From positions 1 to 64,000 of the forward strand of contig NZ_JAALEG010000022.1 in the NCBI RefSeq assembly GCF_011058165.1: a DNA stretch of 64,000 nucleotides. Reading direction: 5' to 3'. Positions within the stretch are counted from its first letter, which is position 1, and every line of letters starts with the position of its first letter. The notes below the pieces were generated by a model, which was not told where the DNA came from, did not search any database, and saw nothing but the letters and a program-made list of their open reading frames with translations. A program made the position numbers and the translations under genes. Below are positions 1 through 12,467 of this stretch, in pieces. This stretch comes from Rhodococcus aetherivorans. GTDB taxonomy: Bacteria > Actinomycetota > Actinomycetes > Mycobacteriales > Mycobacteriaceae.

Positions 1-63
1 CGCGGCGCCCCACCAGCCGAAACCTGAGGATGGCTCACATTATGCCGTCCGATGTGACCTTAC

Positions 64-447
64 TCACTCCGCATCGTCGTCGGAGCGCGCACCCCGGCGC
101 CGCTTACCCACGGTCACCTCCCGGAACGCCTCGTACATCTCCACCAGCGACCGCCGCTGCGCGTTCGTCAGATCCGGATCCTCCCGGATCGCGTGCACCA
201 CCGCGGACTCTCCCGGATCCGGCCGCCCCGCCTCGGCCGTCAACGCATCCGCCGACAGATGCAGCTGCTCGGCGATGGCCTGCAGCACGCGTTCGCTCGG
301 CGCCCGCAGGTTCCGTTCGATCTGCGACAGATACGGGTTCGAGATCCCCACCATCGCGGCGAGCTGCCGCATGGGCAACTCGGCGAGCTCACGTTGCCGG
401 CGGATCAGCTCCCCCAACGTCGGGGGGTGCGACACATCGTCCTCCAT
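64..447 (-). CDS. XRE-family helix-turn-helix transcriptional regulator
   Basis: This 127-residue DNA-binding protein has an N-terminal helix-turn-helix at about residues 12-65. The core reads LGELIRRQRELAELPMRQLA followed by a recognition helix with SNPYLSQIER, typical of the lambda-repressor/XRE fold. The C-terminal half is short and charged, with no recognised ligand domain. I chose the ATG at 447 rather than the longer frame to 618 because a perfect TATGCT -10 hexamer (454-459, complement) ends 6 bases before it, which implies a leaderless transcript. It is divergent from hisD and shares that short promoter region, so it might regulate the histidine operon or itself; that role is inference. 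The family is certain but the target is unknown. Confidence 0.85.
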   Translation of the reverse strand: MEDDVSHPPTLGELIRRQRELAELPMRQLAAMVGISNPYLSQIERNLRAPSERVLQAIAEQLHLSADALTAEAGRPDPGESAVVHAIREDPDLTNAQRRSLVEMYEAFREVTVGKRRRGARSDDDAE

Positions 448-537
448 GTGGTCAGCATAGGTCCGGCCGCCGGCCGCCCCGAGGCGCACGGACGGCGCGT
501 TCGGGGACTGCCGTCGAGGGCGATCGCCGCCATCACG

Positions 538-543
538 GATAAT
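538..543 (+). promoter_or_regulatory. Putative -10 element of the his operon
   Basis: GATAAT lies 34 bases upstream of the hisD ATG. A start site near 550 would leave a short leader containing the purine-rich ribosome binding site at 562-570. I see no convincing -35 element, which is common for actinobacterial promoters. Confidence 0.45.
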
Positions 544-577
544 GGAACGGACCCCCGTTCGCGAGAGAGGACACCTC

Positions 578-3694
<3,117 letters not shown>

Positions 3695-3695
<1 letters not shown>

Positions 3696-3850
3696 TGGAC
3701 GTCGTCCTGACGTACGGCCTGTTCATGCTCGCCGGCCTCGCCGCGGGTGGCACCTGGTCGACGTGGCGGGGCGGCAACACCCTCTTCGCCGGGGTGCTGC
3801 TGGCGCTGACCCTGCTCGCCGCGATCGCCGGTGTGCTGAGGCTGCTCTGA
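3695..3850 (+). CDS. Small two-helix membrane protein in the his operon
   Basis: A 51-residue reading frame starts at a GTG whose first base is the last base of the hisB stop codon (TAGTG), so it is very likely translationally coupled. The product has two hydrophobic stretches, about residues 3-17 and 27-50, separated by a short GGTWSTWRGGN turn. It would therefore form a hairpin in the membrane. Nothing is recognised in its sequence. The codon positions follow the genome's GC pattern, which argues that it is real. Its place between hisB and an MFS transporter suggests it serves that transporter or the membrane rather than histidine chemistry; this is inference. Confidence 0.7.
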
Positions 3851-3879
3851 CGTCGTCGGATCGGCCGGGCCTGTTCGCG

Positions 3880-5019
3880 GTGCCGGGGCTGCCCGCCGCC
3901 TGGGCGATGGCGGCGGGCGCGTTCGCCGGGTTCTCCCTGCTGCTGCCCGTAGTGCCCCGGGCCGTCGCCGACGCCGGCGGCAGCGGCACCCTCGCCGGCG
4001 CGGTGACGGCGGTGTTCATGGGCGCGACGGTGCTCACCCAACCGGCGGTGCCGCGCCTGGTGCGGGCCCGCGGCTACCGGCCCGTGCTCGCCGCAGGATG
4101 CCTGCTGCTGGGCCTGCCGTCGCTGCTGCTCCTGCTGTCGCTGCACCCGGCCGTGGTGCTGCCGACCTCCGCGGTGCGGGGGATCGGCTTCGGCATGATC
4201 ACCGTGGCCAGCGCCGCCCTCGTGGCCGAACTCGCGCCCGCCCGGCTGCTCGGCCGCGCCACCGGCGCACAGGGCATCGCGATCGCCGCGGCGCAGATGG
4301 TCGGACTGCCGCTCGGACTGGCGGTCGCCGAGCGGGCCTCCACCGCACCCGTGTTCGTGCTCGGCGCGGCGGTGCCCACGCTCGCGCTCGTCGCGATCGC
4401 GCGCCTGCCGCAGGTGGTCACCCGGCAGACCGGCGCGGCCGGAAGCCGCACGCCGCTGCGGGCTCTGGCCCTGCCGGCGGTGGCGATCGCCGCGGGTGCC
4501 GTCGCCTACGGCGGCCTCACCTCGCTGCTGTCGATCGCCGTGCCCGCGGCCTCGGGCCAGGTGGCGCTCGCGTTGGCGCTGATCAGCGCGTCCACCCTCG
4601 TCGGTCGCTACGGCGCCGGTGCGGTCGCGGACCGGATCGGCGCGGGCCGGCTCCTGCCGGCCGGGCTCGGCCTGGCCGCCGTGGCGATGGTGCCGTTCGC
4701 GCTCGCCGCGGACGATCGCGGCGGCGCGGCGGTCCTGCTCGGTGCGGCGGTGGCATTCGGCCTCGGCTTCGGCGTCGTGCAGAACGACGCCCTGATGCTT
4801 GCGTTCCGTCGCGCCGGGCCCGCCCATGTCGGCGCCGCGAGCGCCGCCTGGAACATCGGCTTCGACGCGGGCACCGGGGCCGGATCGCTGCTGCTCGGCG
4901 GGATCGCCACCGTCGCAGGCTATCCCGCCGCGTTCGCGACCGCCGCGCTGCTCGTGCCGATCCTGCCGCTGCTCGCCCGGATCGCCGGGCCGTCGGAGCG
5001 GCCCGCCGCGGCCCCATAG
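3880..5019 (+). CDS. MFS transporter embedded in the his operon
   Basis: This integral membrane protein of about 380 residues has roughly 11-12 hydrophobic segments, typical of a major facilitator. The loop between helices 2 and 3 ([17 protein letters not shown]) resembles the family's conserved basic loop, and a second such loop, [20 protein letters not shown], follows in the second half. The substrate cannot be told from sequence. I chose the GTG at 3880; a CTG at 3847 overlapping the preceding stop as CTGA would add 11 residues (TSSDRPGLFA-like) and is also plausible. It sits between the small membrane gene and hisH, so it is expressed with the histidine genes. An amino-acid or drug efflux role would be inference. 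Confidence 0.88.
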   Translation: MPGLPAAWAMAAGAFAGFSLLLPVVPRAVADAGGSGTLAGAVTAVFMGATVLTQPAVPRLVRARGYRPVLAAGCLLLGLPSLLLLLSLHPAVVLPTSAVRGIGFGMITVASAALVAELAPARLLGRATGAQGIAIAAAQMVGLPLGLAVAERASTAPVFVLGAAVPTLALVAIARLPQVVTRQTGAAGSRTPLRALALPAVAIAAGAVAYGGLTSLLSIAVPAASGQVALALALISASTLVGRYGAGAVADRIGAGRLLPAGLGLAAVAMVPFALAADDRGGAAVLLGAAVAFGLGFGVVQNDALMLAFRRAGPAHVGAASAAWNIGFDAGTGAGSLLLGGIATVAGYPAAFATAALLVPILPLLARIAGPSERPAAAP

Positions 5020-5029
5020 AATCGAGCCC

Positions 5030-5665
5030 ATGAGCGCAACCAAGGTCGCCGTCCTCGACTACGGCTCCGGCAATCTGCATTCGGCGACGCGCGCGGTGGC
5101 GCGCACCGGCGTGCAGGTGGAGGTGACCGCCGACCCGCAGGTCGCGCTCGCCGCCGACGGCCTGGTCGTGCCCGGCGTCGGCGCGTTCGCGGCGTGCATG
5201 GCGGGACTGAAGGCGGTGCGCGGGGACCGGATCATCGGGCAGCGACTCGCCGGCGGCCGTCCGGTGCTCGGCATCTGCGTCGGCATGCAGATCCTCTTCG
5301 ACAAGGGCGTGGAATTCGGTGTCGAGACCGACGGATGTGGCGAATGGCCCGGCACCGTCGAACGTCTCGACGCGCCGGTGCTGCCGCACATGGGCTGGAA
5401 CACCGTCGAGGCCCCCGACAACAGCGTGCTGTTCGCCGGCATGGACCGCGACACCCGGTTCTACTTCGTGCACTCCTACGCCGCGCAGAAGTGGGAGCTG
5501 CCGCCGTCGGAGCTGTTCGCCCCGCCCGCGCTGACCTGGGCGGAGCACGGCGGGCGGTTCCTCGCCGCGGTCGAGAACGGCCCGTTGTCTGCGACGCAGT
5601 TCCATCCCGAGAAGTCCGGCGACGCGGGGGCCGAGCTGCTGCGCAATTGGGTCGGCAGTTTGTGA
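5030..5665 (+). CDS. hisH: Imidazole glycerol phosphate synthase, glutamine amidotransferase subunit
   Basis: HisH hydrolyses glutamine and channels ammonia to HisF, where PRFAR is converted to imidazole glycerol phosphate and AICAR. The 211-residue class I amidotransferase shows the nucleophile C83 in [10 protein letters not shown] and the catalytic H192 and E194 in TQFHPEKSG. Its N-terminus, [17 protein letters not shown], is typical. The ATG at 5030 follows a TAGAAT hexamer (5017-5022) by 7 bases, so an internal leaderless promoter may exist inside the operon. It overlaps the next gene as GTGA. Confidence 0.97.
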   Translation: MSATKVAVLDYGSGNLHSATRAVARTGVQVEVTADPQVALAADGLVVPGVGAFAACMAGLKAVRGDRIIGQRLAGGRPVLGICVGMQILFDKGVEFGVETDGCGEWPGTVERLDAPVLPHMGWNTVEAPDNSVLFAGMDRDTRFYFVHSYAAQKWELPPSELFAPPALTWAEHGGRFLAAVENGPLSATQFHPEKSGDAGAELLRNWVGSL

Positions 5666-6009
5666 ACCGCGGCGGGGCCGGCGGCGACGACCCGGCCCGG
5701 CCGGAGTTCTCGCTCGGCCGGCTCGCGCTGACGGCACTGGGCGCCGCCACGGGCGTGCTCCTGCTCGCCACCGTCGTCATCGTGGTGCTGCGACCGGGGC
5801 CCGTCGTCGGGTTGATCGTCGCCCTCGCCGGCGTGGCCGGCGCGATCGCCGCGATGGGCGTCGTCTCGACCCGGACGACGCGCCGCGCCTTCGGTCCCGA
5901 CGGCAACGACACCCCGCGCCGTGACGGCAGCGACACGCCGCGCCGCGACGGTGACGACACGCCGCGCGGCGACGGTGACGACACGCCGCGCGGCGACGGT
6001 GCGGGGTGA
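5662..6009 (+). CDS. Small membrane protein with charged octapeptide-repeat tail
   Basis: This 115-residue protein is coupled to hisH by a GTGA overlap. Residues 18-65 contain two hydrophobic segments ([20 protein letters not shown] and [18 protein letters not shown]), so it is probably a membrane hairpin. The last 35 residues consist of four copies of DTPR[R/G]DG[S/D/A], a highly charged and probably disordered tail. No function is recognised. It lies between hisH and priA, where the M. tuberculosis order as I remember it has no gene. Part of the family may be known as an uncharacterised actinobacterial membrane protein; I did not recognise a name. Confidence 0.75.
   Translation: MNRGGAGGDDPARPEFSLGRLALTALGAATGVLLLATVVIVVLRPGPVVGLIVALAGVAGAIAAMGVVSTRTTRRAFGPDGNDTPRRDGSDTPRRDGDDTPRGDGDDTPRGDGAG
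5908..6003 (+). repeat. Four 24-bp coding tandem repeats
   Basis: Units at 5908-5931, 5932-5955, 5956-5979 and 5980-6003 encode [24 protein letters not shown] and DTPRGDGA. The last two are nearly identical at DNA level, which suggests recent slippage. Confidence 0.9.
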
Positions 6010-6059
6010 CCGTCGGGGCCGGTTCTCCGCGACCGCCGCGACCCACTAGCATGGGCGCA

Positions 6060-6794
6060 GTGAGCCTGGTCCTTTTGCCTGCAGTCGATGTCGCCAACGG
6101 TGAAGCAGTTCGCCTCGTCCAGGGAGAGGCGGGCAGCGAGACCAGCTACGGCTCTCCCCGCGACGCCGCCCTCGAGTGGCAGAACGCCGGCGCCGAATGG
6201 GTGCACCTCGTCGATCTCGACGCCGCCTTCGGACGCGGCTCCAACCGCGAACTCCTCGCCGAGGTCGTCGGCGAACTGGACGTGAAGGTAGAGCTCTCCG
6301 GCGGGATCCGCGACGACGAGTCCCTCGAGGCGGCGCTGGCCACCGGGTGCGCTCGCGTCAACCTCGGCACCGCCGCCATCGAGGATCCCGACTGGTGCGC
6401 CCGCGCCATCGCCGAGTACGGCGACCGCATCGCCGTCGGGCTCGACGTCAAGCTCATCGACGGGCAGTGGCGCCTGCGCGGCCGCGGCTGGGTCTCCGAC
6501 GGCGGCGACCTGTGGGAGGTCCTCGCGCGGCTCGACCGCGACGGCTGCAGCCGCTACGTCGTCACCGACGTCACCAAGGACGGCACGCTCACCGGCCCCA
6601 ACCTCGATCTGCTCGCCCAGGTCTGCGCAGCCACCGACGCTCCCGTCGTCGCCTCCGGCGGCGTGTCCGCCCTCGACGATCTGCGGGCGATCGCCGGCCT
6701 CGTCGACCGGGGCGTCGAGGGCGCCATCGTCGGCAAGGCGCTGTACGCGGGCCGGTTCACGCTCACCGAGGCCCTCGACGCGGTCTCACGCTGA
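6060..6794 (+). CDS. priA: Bifunctional HisA/TrpF isomerase PriA
   Basis: This 244-residue (beta/alpha)8-barrel isomerises ProFAR to PRFAR and, in actinobacteria, also PRA to CdRP in tryptophan synthesis. The catalytic aspartates are visible in [10 protein letters not shown] and [11 protein letters not shown], and the arginine/tryptophan loop used by bifunctional PriA appears as [17 protein letters not shown] at 6060 is preferred over ATG at 6051: it gives the family N-terminus and follows TAGCAT (6047-6052) by 7 bases, a leaderless arrangement. The trp cluster downstream has no trpF, which fits the dual role. The gene is commonly also called hisA. Confidence 0.96.
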   Translation: MSLVLLPAVDVANGEAVRLVQGEAGSETSYGSPRDAALEWQNAGAEWVHLVDLDAAFGRGSNRELLAEVVGELDVKVELSGGIRDDESLEAALATGCARVNLGTAAIEDPDWCARAIAEYGDRIAVGLDVKLIDGQWRLRGRGWVSDGGDLWEVLARLDRDGCSRYVVTDVTKDGTLTGPNLDLLAQVCAATDAPVVASGGVSALDDLRAIAGLVDRGVEGAIVGKALYAGRFTLTEALDAVSR

Positions 6795-6798
6795 TCCG

Positions 6799-7626
6799 AT
6801 GACCGCGCCCGCCGATCTGTCCAGCCTGCTCGCCGTCGCCGGTGAGGTGCTCGACGCGGCGTCGGAGCGTTTCGTCGCCGGTCGCGGCGCGCCGCGCTCG
6901 GTGAACAAGGGGCCCAACGACTTCGCCACCGACCTCGACCTCGAACTCGAACGGCGCATCTCCACGGAACTGGAGCGGCGCACGGGCATTGCCGTGCACG
7001 GTGAGGAGTTCGGCGGTCCCGAAGCCGATTCGGGCACGGTGTGGCTGCTCGACCCGATCGACGGCACCGTCAACTACTCCGCCGGGCTGCCCACCGCGGG
7101 AATCCTGCTCGCACTCGTCCGCGACGGCGACCCGATCCTCGGGCTGACCTGGCTGCCGTTCGTCGGCGACCGGTTCGCGGCCGCCGCGGACGGGCCGCTG
7201 CTGCGCAACGGTCGTCCCCAGCCGCCGCTGCAGCCGGCGGCGCTGGCGGACGTGATGGTCGGCGTGGGCAGCTTCGACATCGACAGCCGCGGGCGTATCC
7301 CGGGCCGGCGCCGGCTCGAGGTCATCACCGAGCTGAGCCGCCGGGTGTCGCGCCTGCGCATGCACGGTTCCACCGGGGTGGACCTGGCGTACACGGCGGC
7401 CGGGGTGCTCGGCGCCGCCGTCGTCTTCGGGCACCACCCGTGGGACAACGCCGCCGGCGTGGCCCTGGTGCGGGCGGCCGGTGGTCTCGCCACCGACTTC
7501 GCCGGCAAGCCCTGGCGCATCGGCTCCGGCTCTGTGGTCGCCGGCGCCCCCGGCGTGCACGAGGAGATACTCGACATCGTGGGATCGCTTCCCGGTCCCG
7601 TCCCCGAGGAGGACCGAATTCCATGA
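6799..7626 (+). CDS. impA: Inositol-monophosphatase-family phosphatase
   Basis: This 275-residue Mg-dependent phosphatase has the two family motifs: [13 protein letters not shown], which holds metal-binding aspartates, and [16 protein letters not shown] near the C-terminus. HGEEFGG supplies the upstream metal-binding glutamate. Members of this family act on inositol phosphates or, in some actinobacteria, on histidinol phosphate. Its place between priA and hisF matches impA in M. tuberculosis. A histidinol-phosphatase activity (HisN) is possible because no other such enzyme is in this operon, but sequence alone cannot decide. It is 4 bases after priA and overlaps hisF as ATGA. Confidence 0.9.
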   Translation: MTAPADLSSLLAVAGEVLDAASERFVAGRGAPRSVNKGPNDFATDLDLELERRISTELERRTGIAVHGEEFGGPEADSGTVWLLDPIDGTVNYSAGLPTAGILLALVRDGDPILGLTWLPFVGDRFAAAADGPLLRNGRPQPPLQPAALADVMVGVGSFDIDSRGRIPGRRRLEVITELSRRVSRLRMHGSTGVDLAYTAAGVLGAAVVFGHHPWDNAAGVALVRAAGGLATDFAGKPWRIGSGSVVAGAPGVHEEILDIVGSLPGPVPEEDRIP

Positions 7627-8396
7627 CCCTGGCAGTCCGGGTGATCCCGTGTCTGGACGTCGACGCCGGCCGCGTCGTCAAGGGGGTGAACTTCGAGAAC
7701 CTGCGCGACGCCGGTGATCCCGTCGAACTCGCCGCGGCGTACGACCTGCAGGGCGCGGACGAGTTGACCTTCCTCGACGTCACCGCGTCGAGCGGCGACC
7801 GCGGCACCATGCTCGACGTGGTCAGCCGCACCGCCGAGCAGGTGTTCATCCCGCTCACCGTCGGCGGCGGCGTCCGCACCGTCGAGGACGTGGACCGGCT
7901 GCTGCGGGCCGGCGCGGACAAGGTCAGCATCAACACCGCCGCCATCGCCCGCCCGGAGGTGTTGCGCGAGATGTCCGAGCGGTTCGGGTCGCAGTGCATC
8001 GTGCTGTCCGTCGACGCCCGCACCGTGCCCGACGGCGAGGAGGACACCCCGTCGGGATGGGAGGTCACCACGCACGGCGGCCGCCGCGGCACCGGCATCG
8101 ACGCCGTCGAATGGGCACGCCGCGGCGCGGAACTCGGCGTGGGGGAGATCCTGCTGAACTCGATGGACGCCGACGGCACCAAGTCCGGCTTCGACCTGCC
8201 GATGATCCAGGCGGTGCGCGCCGCGGTGCACGTGCCGGTGATCGCCAGCGGCGGCGCGGGAGCTGTCGAGCACTTCGCCCCCGCCGTGCACGCCGGCGCC
8301 GACGCGGTCCTCGCGGCCAGCGTGTTCCACTTCGGGGAACTCACCATCCCGCAGGTCAAGGCGGCGATGCGCGCCGAGGGGATCGAGGTGCGATGA
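7623..8396 (+). CDS. hisF: Imidazole glycerol phosphate synthase, cyclase subunit
   Basis: HisF is the synthase/cyclase partner of HisH and forms imidazole glycerol phosphate and AICAR from PRFAR. The 257-residue barrel starts with [20 protein letters not shown], whose aspartate is catalytic. The second catalytic aspartate is in [30 protein letters not shown] forms the phosphate-binding loop. The ATG overlaps the impA stop, and hisI in turn overlaps this gene as ATGA, so impA-hisF-hisI should be translated together. Confidence 0.97.
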   Translation: MTLAVRVIPCLDVDAGRVVKGVNFENLRDAGDPVELAAAYDLQGADELTFLDVTASSGDRGTMLDVVSRTAEQVFIPLTVGGGVRTVEDVDRLLRAGADKVSINTAAIARPEVLREMSERFGSQCIVLSVDARTVPDGEEDTPSGWEVTTHGGRRGTGIDAVEWARRGAELGVGEILLNSMDADGTKSGFDLPMIQAVRAAVHVPVIASGGAGAVEHFAPAVHAGADAVLAASVFHFGELTIPQVKAAMRAEGIEVR

Positions 8397-8740
8397 GCAG
8401 GCTGGATCCGGCGATCGCGGCGCGGCTCAAGCGCAACGAGGCGGGGCTGTTCGCCGCCGTCGCCCAGGAACGTGCCACCGGCGAGGTGCTGATGATGGCG
8501 TGGATGGACGACGAGGCGCTCGCCCGTACCCTAGAGACCCGTACCGCCACCTACTTCTCGCGTTCGCGCGGCCAGTACTGGGTCAAGGGCGAGACCTCCG
8601 GCCACACCCAGTACGTGCACGAGGTGCGGCTCGACTGCGACGGCGACACGGTGTTGCTCGTCGTCGACCAGGTCGGGGCCGCGTGCCACACCGGCACCCA
8701 CACGTGCTTCGACGCCGACGTCCTGCTCGCCGGCGAGTAG
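8393..8740 (+). CDS. hisI: Phosphoribosyl-AMP cyclohydrolase
   Basis: This 115-residue enzyme opens the adenine ring of phosphoribosyl-AMP in the third step of histidine synthesis. It is the cyclohydrolase alone, with no PRA-PH (HisE) domain. The zinc-binding cysteines are in [20 protein letters not shown] and HTGTHTCF with the C-x15-C-x6-C spacing. The segment [26 protein letters not shown] is the usual family core. It is the last gene of the operon and is followed by a strong hairpin. Confidence 0.97.
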   Translation: MSRLDPAIAARLKRNEAGLFAAVAQERATGEVLMMAWMDDEALARTLETRTATYFSRSRGQYWVKGETSGHTQYVHEVRLDCDGDTVLLVVDQVGAACHTGTHTCFDADVLLAGE

Positions 8741-8760
8741 GCGCCTTCGGCGCGGGTGCG

Positions 8761-8790
8761 TCCTTTGGGCGGCTCCAGCCGTCCAAAGGA
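8761..8790 (+). terminator. Hairpin terminator after hisI
   Basis: TCCTTTGGGCGGCT and AGCCGTCCAAAGGA pair over 14 positions (one G-U) around a CC turn. There is no U-tract. It separates the his operon from the convergent small gene at 8813-8962. Confidence 0.65.
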
Positions 8791-8812
8791 CACACCGGCG
8801 GTGTCGCGGGCG

Positions 8813-8962
8813 TCAGATGACGATCGGCGCGCCGGTGAGCAGGCTCCAGAGACCCAGGCCGAGGTACACGACGGTGCCGATGGCGGACCGGACCGGATCG
8901 TCCGTGAGGAAACCTTCTGCGGCCCAACCGACGAACTCCGTGAACAGTTCCGAGGATCCCAT
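8813..8962 (-). CDS. 49-residue amphipathic small protein
   Basis: This frame starts at an ATG preceded by GGAAGGATG at a suitable distance and ends just before the his terminator. The product begins MGSSELFTEFVGWAAEGFL and ends with a hydrophobic segment IGTVVYLGLGLWSLLTGAPI. It has no signal peptide, is acidic at the N-terminus and could span a membrane once. Size and character recall the short leaderless channel-forming peptides of corynebacteria (PorA/PorH type), but I see no decisive motif, so this is only a suggestion. It is transcribed alone and converges on hisI. Confidence 0.6.
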   Translation of the reverse strand: MGSSELFTEFVGWAAEGFLTDDPVRSAIGTVVYLGLGLWSLLTGAPIVI

Positions 8963-9084
8963 GCTGCATCCTTCCGAGAGGCGAGGCAGGTCGTGAACGG
9001 CGGTCGTGAACCAAATCGACCGACCGGATTGTTTCGTTACACCTCCCGGTGCCCGCTCCGTCGGCGGTGCGGCACAATCTCCCC

Positions 9085-9264
9085 ATGCCTCTCATCCAGA
9101 TCAGCCAGACCCCCGGTCTCACCGTCGAACAGAAGCGCGCCACCATCGAGGCGGTGACCAAGGCCTACGCCGAGGCAACCGGCAAGGATGCGACGTCGGT
9201 GTGGGTGACCATCACCGAGGTGCCGCGGGAGCAGTGGGGCGTCGGGGGTGTCCCGCTCGGGTGA
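9085..9264 (+). CDS. 4-oxalocrotonate tautomerase family protein
   Basis: This 59-residue enzyme belongs to the tautomerase superfamily, in which the N-terminal proline exposed after Met removal is the general base. The sequence starts MPLIQISQTPGLTVEQKRA and contains VWVTITEVPREQWGVGG, matching the small hexameric 4-OT type. The natural substrate is unknown. ATG at 9085 is selected because proline must be residue 2 and because CACAAT (9073-9078) ends 6 bases before it. It stands alone between the small gene and pepN. Confidence 0.9.
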   Translation: MPLIQISQTPGLTVEQKRATIEAVTKAYAEATGKDATSVWVTITEVPREQWGVGGVPLG

Positions 9265-9349
9265 GGTGCACCGCCCCCGGGACAGGGCGCCCCGCGACGG
9301 GCGCTGCCGGCCGTCGATCTCGGCGAGCGGATCCTGGCAGGATCGGCGT

Positions 9350-11842
9350 ATGGCGTCCGCGAATCTGACCCGAGCCGAAACCGCCGAGCGTTCCCGGGCG
9401 GTGACGGTCCGCAGCTACCGGGTGGAACTCGACCTGCGCGGCGCCCCGGATGCCGGGAGCGCCTGTTTCGCGACCACGACGACGGTCGAGTTCACGGCAG
9501 CCGCGGACGCGACGTGGCTCGACTTCCTCGGCGCCGGCGTCGAGTCGGTCGTGCTCAACGGCGAGCCGGTGCCCGTCCGCTACGACGGCGCGCGCATCGC
9601 GCTGAGCGGCCTGCGTGAGCACAACGTCGTCACCGTCGTCGCCGCCGCGGAGTACAGCCGGTCCGGTGAGGGCCTGCACCGGTACGTCGATCCGGCCGAC
9701 GGGCAGACCTACCTGTACACGCAGTACGAACCCGCGGACGCGCGACGGGTGTTCGCGTGCTTCGAGCAGCCGGATCTGAAGGCGCCGTTCACGTTCGTCG
9801 TGTCCGCCCCGGCGAAATGGCAGGTGCTGTCCAATCAGCATGTCGCCGAACGCGAGTCGATCGGCGACGCGCAGAAGGTGGTGTTCGCACCGACGCTGCC
9901 GATCTCCACCTACATCACCGCGATCGTGGCGGGCCCGTACCACCACGCCGAATCTTCTTGGAGCCGGAACGAACTCGCGGTGCCGCTCGCCGTGCTGTGC
10001 CGCGCCTCCCTGGCGCGGTACCTCGACGCCGACACGATCTTCGAAGTGACCCGGCAGGGAATGGACTTCTACGCCGACCACTTCGGCTACCCCTACCCGT
10101 TCGGCAAGTACGACCAGGTGTTCGTCCCCGAATACAACCTCGGTGCCATGGAGAACCCCGGGTGCGTCACCTTCACCGAAGCGTACGTGTTCCGCGGAGC
10201 CGCCACCGCCGCGCAGTACCAGGCCCGCGCGAACACGATCCTGCACGAGATGGCCCACATGTGGTTCGGGGACCTCGTCACCATGAAGTGGTGGGACGAC
10301 CTGTGGCTCAAGGAGTCGTTCGCCGACTACATGGGCTCGCTGGTCAGTGCCGAGGCCACCGAGTGGACCGACGCCTGGGTCGCCTTCGCCAACCGGCGCA
10401 AGGCCTGGGCCTATCTGCAGGACCAGTTGCCCACGACCCACCCGATCGTCGCCGACATCGTCGACCTCGAGGCCGCCAAACTGAACTTCGACGGCATCAC
10501 GTACGCGAAGGGCGCGGGAGTCCTCAAACAACTCGTCGCGTACGTGGGGCGGGACGCCTTCTTCGAGGGTGCACGGCGCTACTTCCGCCGGCACGCCTTC
10601 GGGAACACCACCCTCGCCGATCTGCTCACCGAGTTGTCGGCGACCTCGGGACGAGACCTCTCGGGGTGGGCGCGCGCCTGGTTGCAGACCACCGGCGTGT
10701 CGACCCTGATGCTCGAGGACGCGGGGGAGGGACGGTCCGCGATCGTCCAGACGCCGGCGCGGCCCCACCGGCTGGCTGTGGGCCACTACGACTTCGACGA
10801 GGCCGGCGACCTGGTCTGCCGGCAGCGGGTCGAGGTCGACCTGGAGGCCGAGCGCACACCGATCGAGTCGGCGGCCGCGCCGCTGATCCTGCTCAACGAC
10901 GCCGACCTGACCTACGCCAAGGTGCGGCTCGACCCGCGGTCGCTGGAGACGGTGGAGCATTCGCTCGATCGTGTCGTCGACCCGCTGGCCCGGGGGTTGA
11001 TCTGGTCGGCGTTGTGGAACGCCACCCGCGACAGCGAGCTGACCGCGGCGCGGTACCTGTCCATGGTCCGCGGATTCGCGGTGGCCGAACCGAATCCGGC
11101 CCTGCTGGCCGCACTGCTGGCGAACGCACCCTACGCGATCGAGCACTTTCTGCCCGCCGCGAGCCGGTCCCGGCAGCGTCGCGTCTGGCTCGAGGCGGCA
11201 TGGACGGCCGTGTTCGCCGCCACCCCGGGATCGGGTGAGCAGCTCGCCTGGGCCCGCGCGGTCGCCGCGGCCGCCACTGTCGACGACGCCCACGCCGCCG
11301 ACCTGCGCGCGATCCTCGACGGCACCGGTCCGGCACCCGTGGGGCTGCCGCTGGACCCGGATCTGCGCTGGCAGATGTGGACCGCGCTGGCGGCGACCGG
11401 GCACGCGGAGCCGGCCGATCTCGACGGCGAACTCGCCCGCGACGACACCGGTTCCGGACGGACCGCGCACCTGCGCGCCCTGGCCGCGCGACCGCTCGCC
11501 GCGGTCAAGGCGCAGGCCTGGAGTGCGGTCTTCTCCGACACGGCGCTGTCGAACGAGCATCTCGACGCCACCATCGCGGGGTTCCGGGCCGGGGCGCACC
11601 GGGATCTGATCGCCCCGTACGACGACGACTACTTCGTCGCGCTCCGGGCGGTGTGGTCCGAGCGCAGCATCGAGATCGCGCGCCGGATCGTGGTCGGTCT
11701 GTTCCCCGCCGGAAACACGCTCGGGCCGTGCGACCGGTGGCTCGACGCGCACGCCGACGCCCCGGCGGCGTTGCGGCGCCTGGTGATCGAGCAGCGCGAC
11801 CATCTGGCCCGCGATCTGCGGGCCCGGGGTTTCAACGGGTGA
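9350..11842 (+). CDS. pepN: Aminopeptidase N (M1 zinc metallopeptidase)
   Basis: This 830-residue cytosolic enzyme removes N-terminal residues from peptides. The M1 signatures are intact: the exopeptidase motif GAMEN in YNLGAMENPGCVTF, and the zinc site HEMAHMWFGDLVTMKWWDDLWLKE, that is HEXXH-x18-E. The N-terminal beta domain precedes them, and an ERAP1-like alpha-helical C-terminal domain follows from about residue 500. ATG at 9350 gives the family's MASANLTRAEAxxR-like start and lies 6 bases after CAGGAT (9338-9343), suggesting a leaderless transcript. It is monocistronic. Confidence 0.96.
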   Translation: MASANLTRAETAERSRAVTVRSYRVELDLRGAPDAGSACFATTTTVEFTAAADATWLDFLGAGVESVVLNGEPVPVRYDGARIALSGLREHNVVTVVAAAEYSRSGEGLHRYVDPADGQTYLYTQYEPADARRVFACFEQPDLKAPFTFVVSAPAKWQVLSNQHVAERESIGDAQKVVFAPTLPISTYITAIVAGPYHHAESSWSRNELAVPLAVLCRASLARYLDADTIFEVTRQGMDFYADHFGYPYPFGKYDQVFVPEYNLGAMENPGCVTFTEAYVFRGAATAAQYQARANTILHEMAHMWFGDLVTMKWWDDLWLKESFADYMGSLVSAEATEWTDAWVAFANRRKAWAYLQDQLPTTHPIVADIVDLEAAKLNFDGITYAKGAGVLKQLVAYVGRDAFFEGARRYFRRHAFGNTTLADLLTELSATSGRDLSGWARAWLQTTGVSTLMLEDAGEGRSAIVQTPARPHRLAVGHYDFDEAGDLVCRQRVEVDLEAERTPIESAAAPLILLNDADLTYAKVRLDPRSLETVEHSLDRVVDPLARGLIWSALWNATRDSELTAARYLSMVRGFAVAEPNPALLAALLANAPYAIEHFLPAASRSRQRRVWLEAAWTAVFAATPGSGEQLAWARAVAAAATVDDAHAADLRAILDGTGPAPVGLPLDPDLRWQMWTALAATGHAEPADLDGELARDDTGSGRTAHLRALAARPLAAVKAQAWSAVFSDTALSNEHLDATIAGFRAGAHRDLIAPYDDDYFVALRAVWSERSIEIARRIVVGLFPAGNTLGPCDRWLDAHADAPAALRRLVIEQRDHLARDLRARGFNG

Positions 11843-11893
11843 GGGTTCGACGGGTGAGCGGCCGCGGCCACAGCGGGGGTGCACCCTGCCCGG

Positions 11894-12388
11894 TCAGGCC
11901 TTCCCGGTGCCGGCGGCGATGCCCTTGTCGAGCTGGGTGAGCAGCGCGGTACCGAGGTCGGTCAGCGCGGCGACCTGATCGTCGTCGAGGCCCTGGAACA
12001 CAAGGGCCTGGACGGTCGCGACGTGACCGGGTGCCGCCTCGACGAGCTTGGTCATGCCGGCCTCGGTGAGCACCGCGTACGAGCCGCGCGTGCCGGGCAC
12101 GCTCCGGCGGCACACCCATCCGGCGTTCTCCAGCTTGGTCACCACGTGCGACAGCCGGGACAGCGACGCGTTCGACAGCTGTGCCAGCTCGGACAGCCGC
12201 AGCCGCCGCTCGGGTGCCTCGGACAGCTCGGCGAGGACCGAGTAGTCGAAGTGGGTGAGCGCGGAGTCGCGCTGCAGCTGCGTGTCCAGCGCGGCCGGCA
12301 GGCGGGTGATCAGCGCCACCAGCTTCCGCCAGGCCCGCTGCTGGGATGCGGTCAGCCACTCGGTGTCGTCGATCTGTGCGGAGCCCAC
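11894..12388 (-). CDS. MarR-family transcriptional regulator
   Basis: This 164-residue regulator has a winged helix-turn-helix. LTHFDYSVLAELSEAPERRL leads into LSELAQLSNASLSRLSHVVTKLENAGWV, with the wing RRSVPGTRGSYAVLTEAG. The N- and C-terminal helices form the usual dimer interface. It lies 79 bases downstream of the epimerase gene on the same strand, probably in one transcript. The best candidate operator is the perfect palindrome at 13613-13626, between the epimerase and the dioxygenase. The ligand is unknown; phenolic compounds are usual for the family. Confidence 0.92.
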   Translation of the reverse strand: MGSAQIDDTEWLTASQQRAWRKLVALITRLPAALDTQLQRDSALTHFDYSVLAELSEAPERRLRLSELAQLSNASLSRLSHVVTKLENAGWVCRRSVPGTRGSYAVLTEAGMTKLVEAAPGHVATVQALVFQGLDDDQVAALTDLGTALLTQLDKGIAAGTGKA

Positions 12389-12467
12389 TGATGCACCGTC
12401 CTTTCTCGATCGTCCACCCTATCGGGACGGCCGGCGCGGGACGCCGGGCGTCCGTCGGGGCGGGCGG

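Noticed and set aside
5908-6003. Possible CRISPR-like array
   Set aside because: The repeats are directly adjacent without spacers, are 24 bases long and encode an in-frame octapeptide; no cas gene is present.
9212-11884. An 890-codon open frame on the minus strand opposite pepN
   Set aside because: pepN shows complete catalytic motifs; the antisense frame is a shadow rich in Arg, Gly and Val with no motif.
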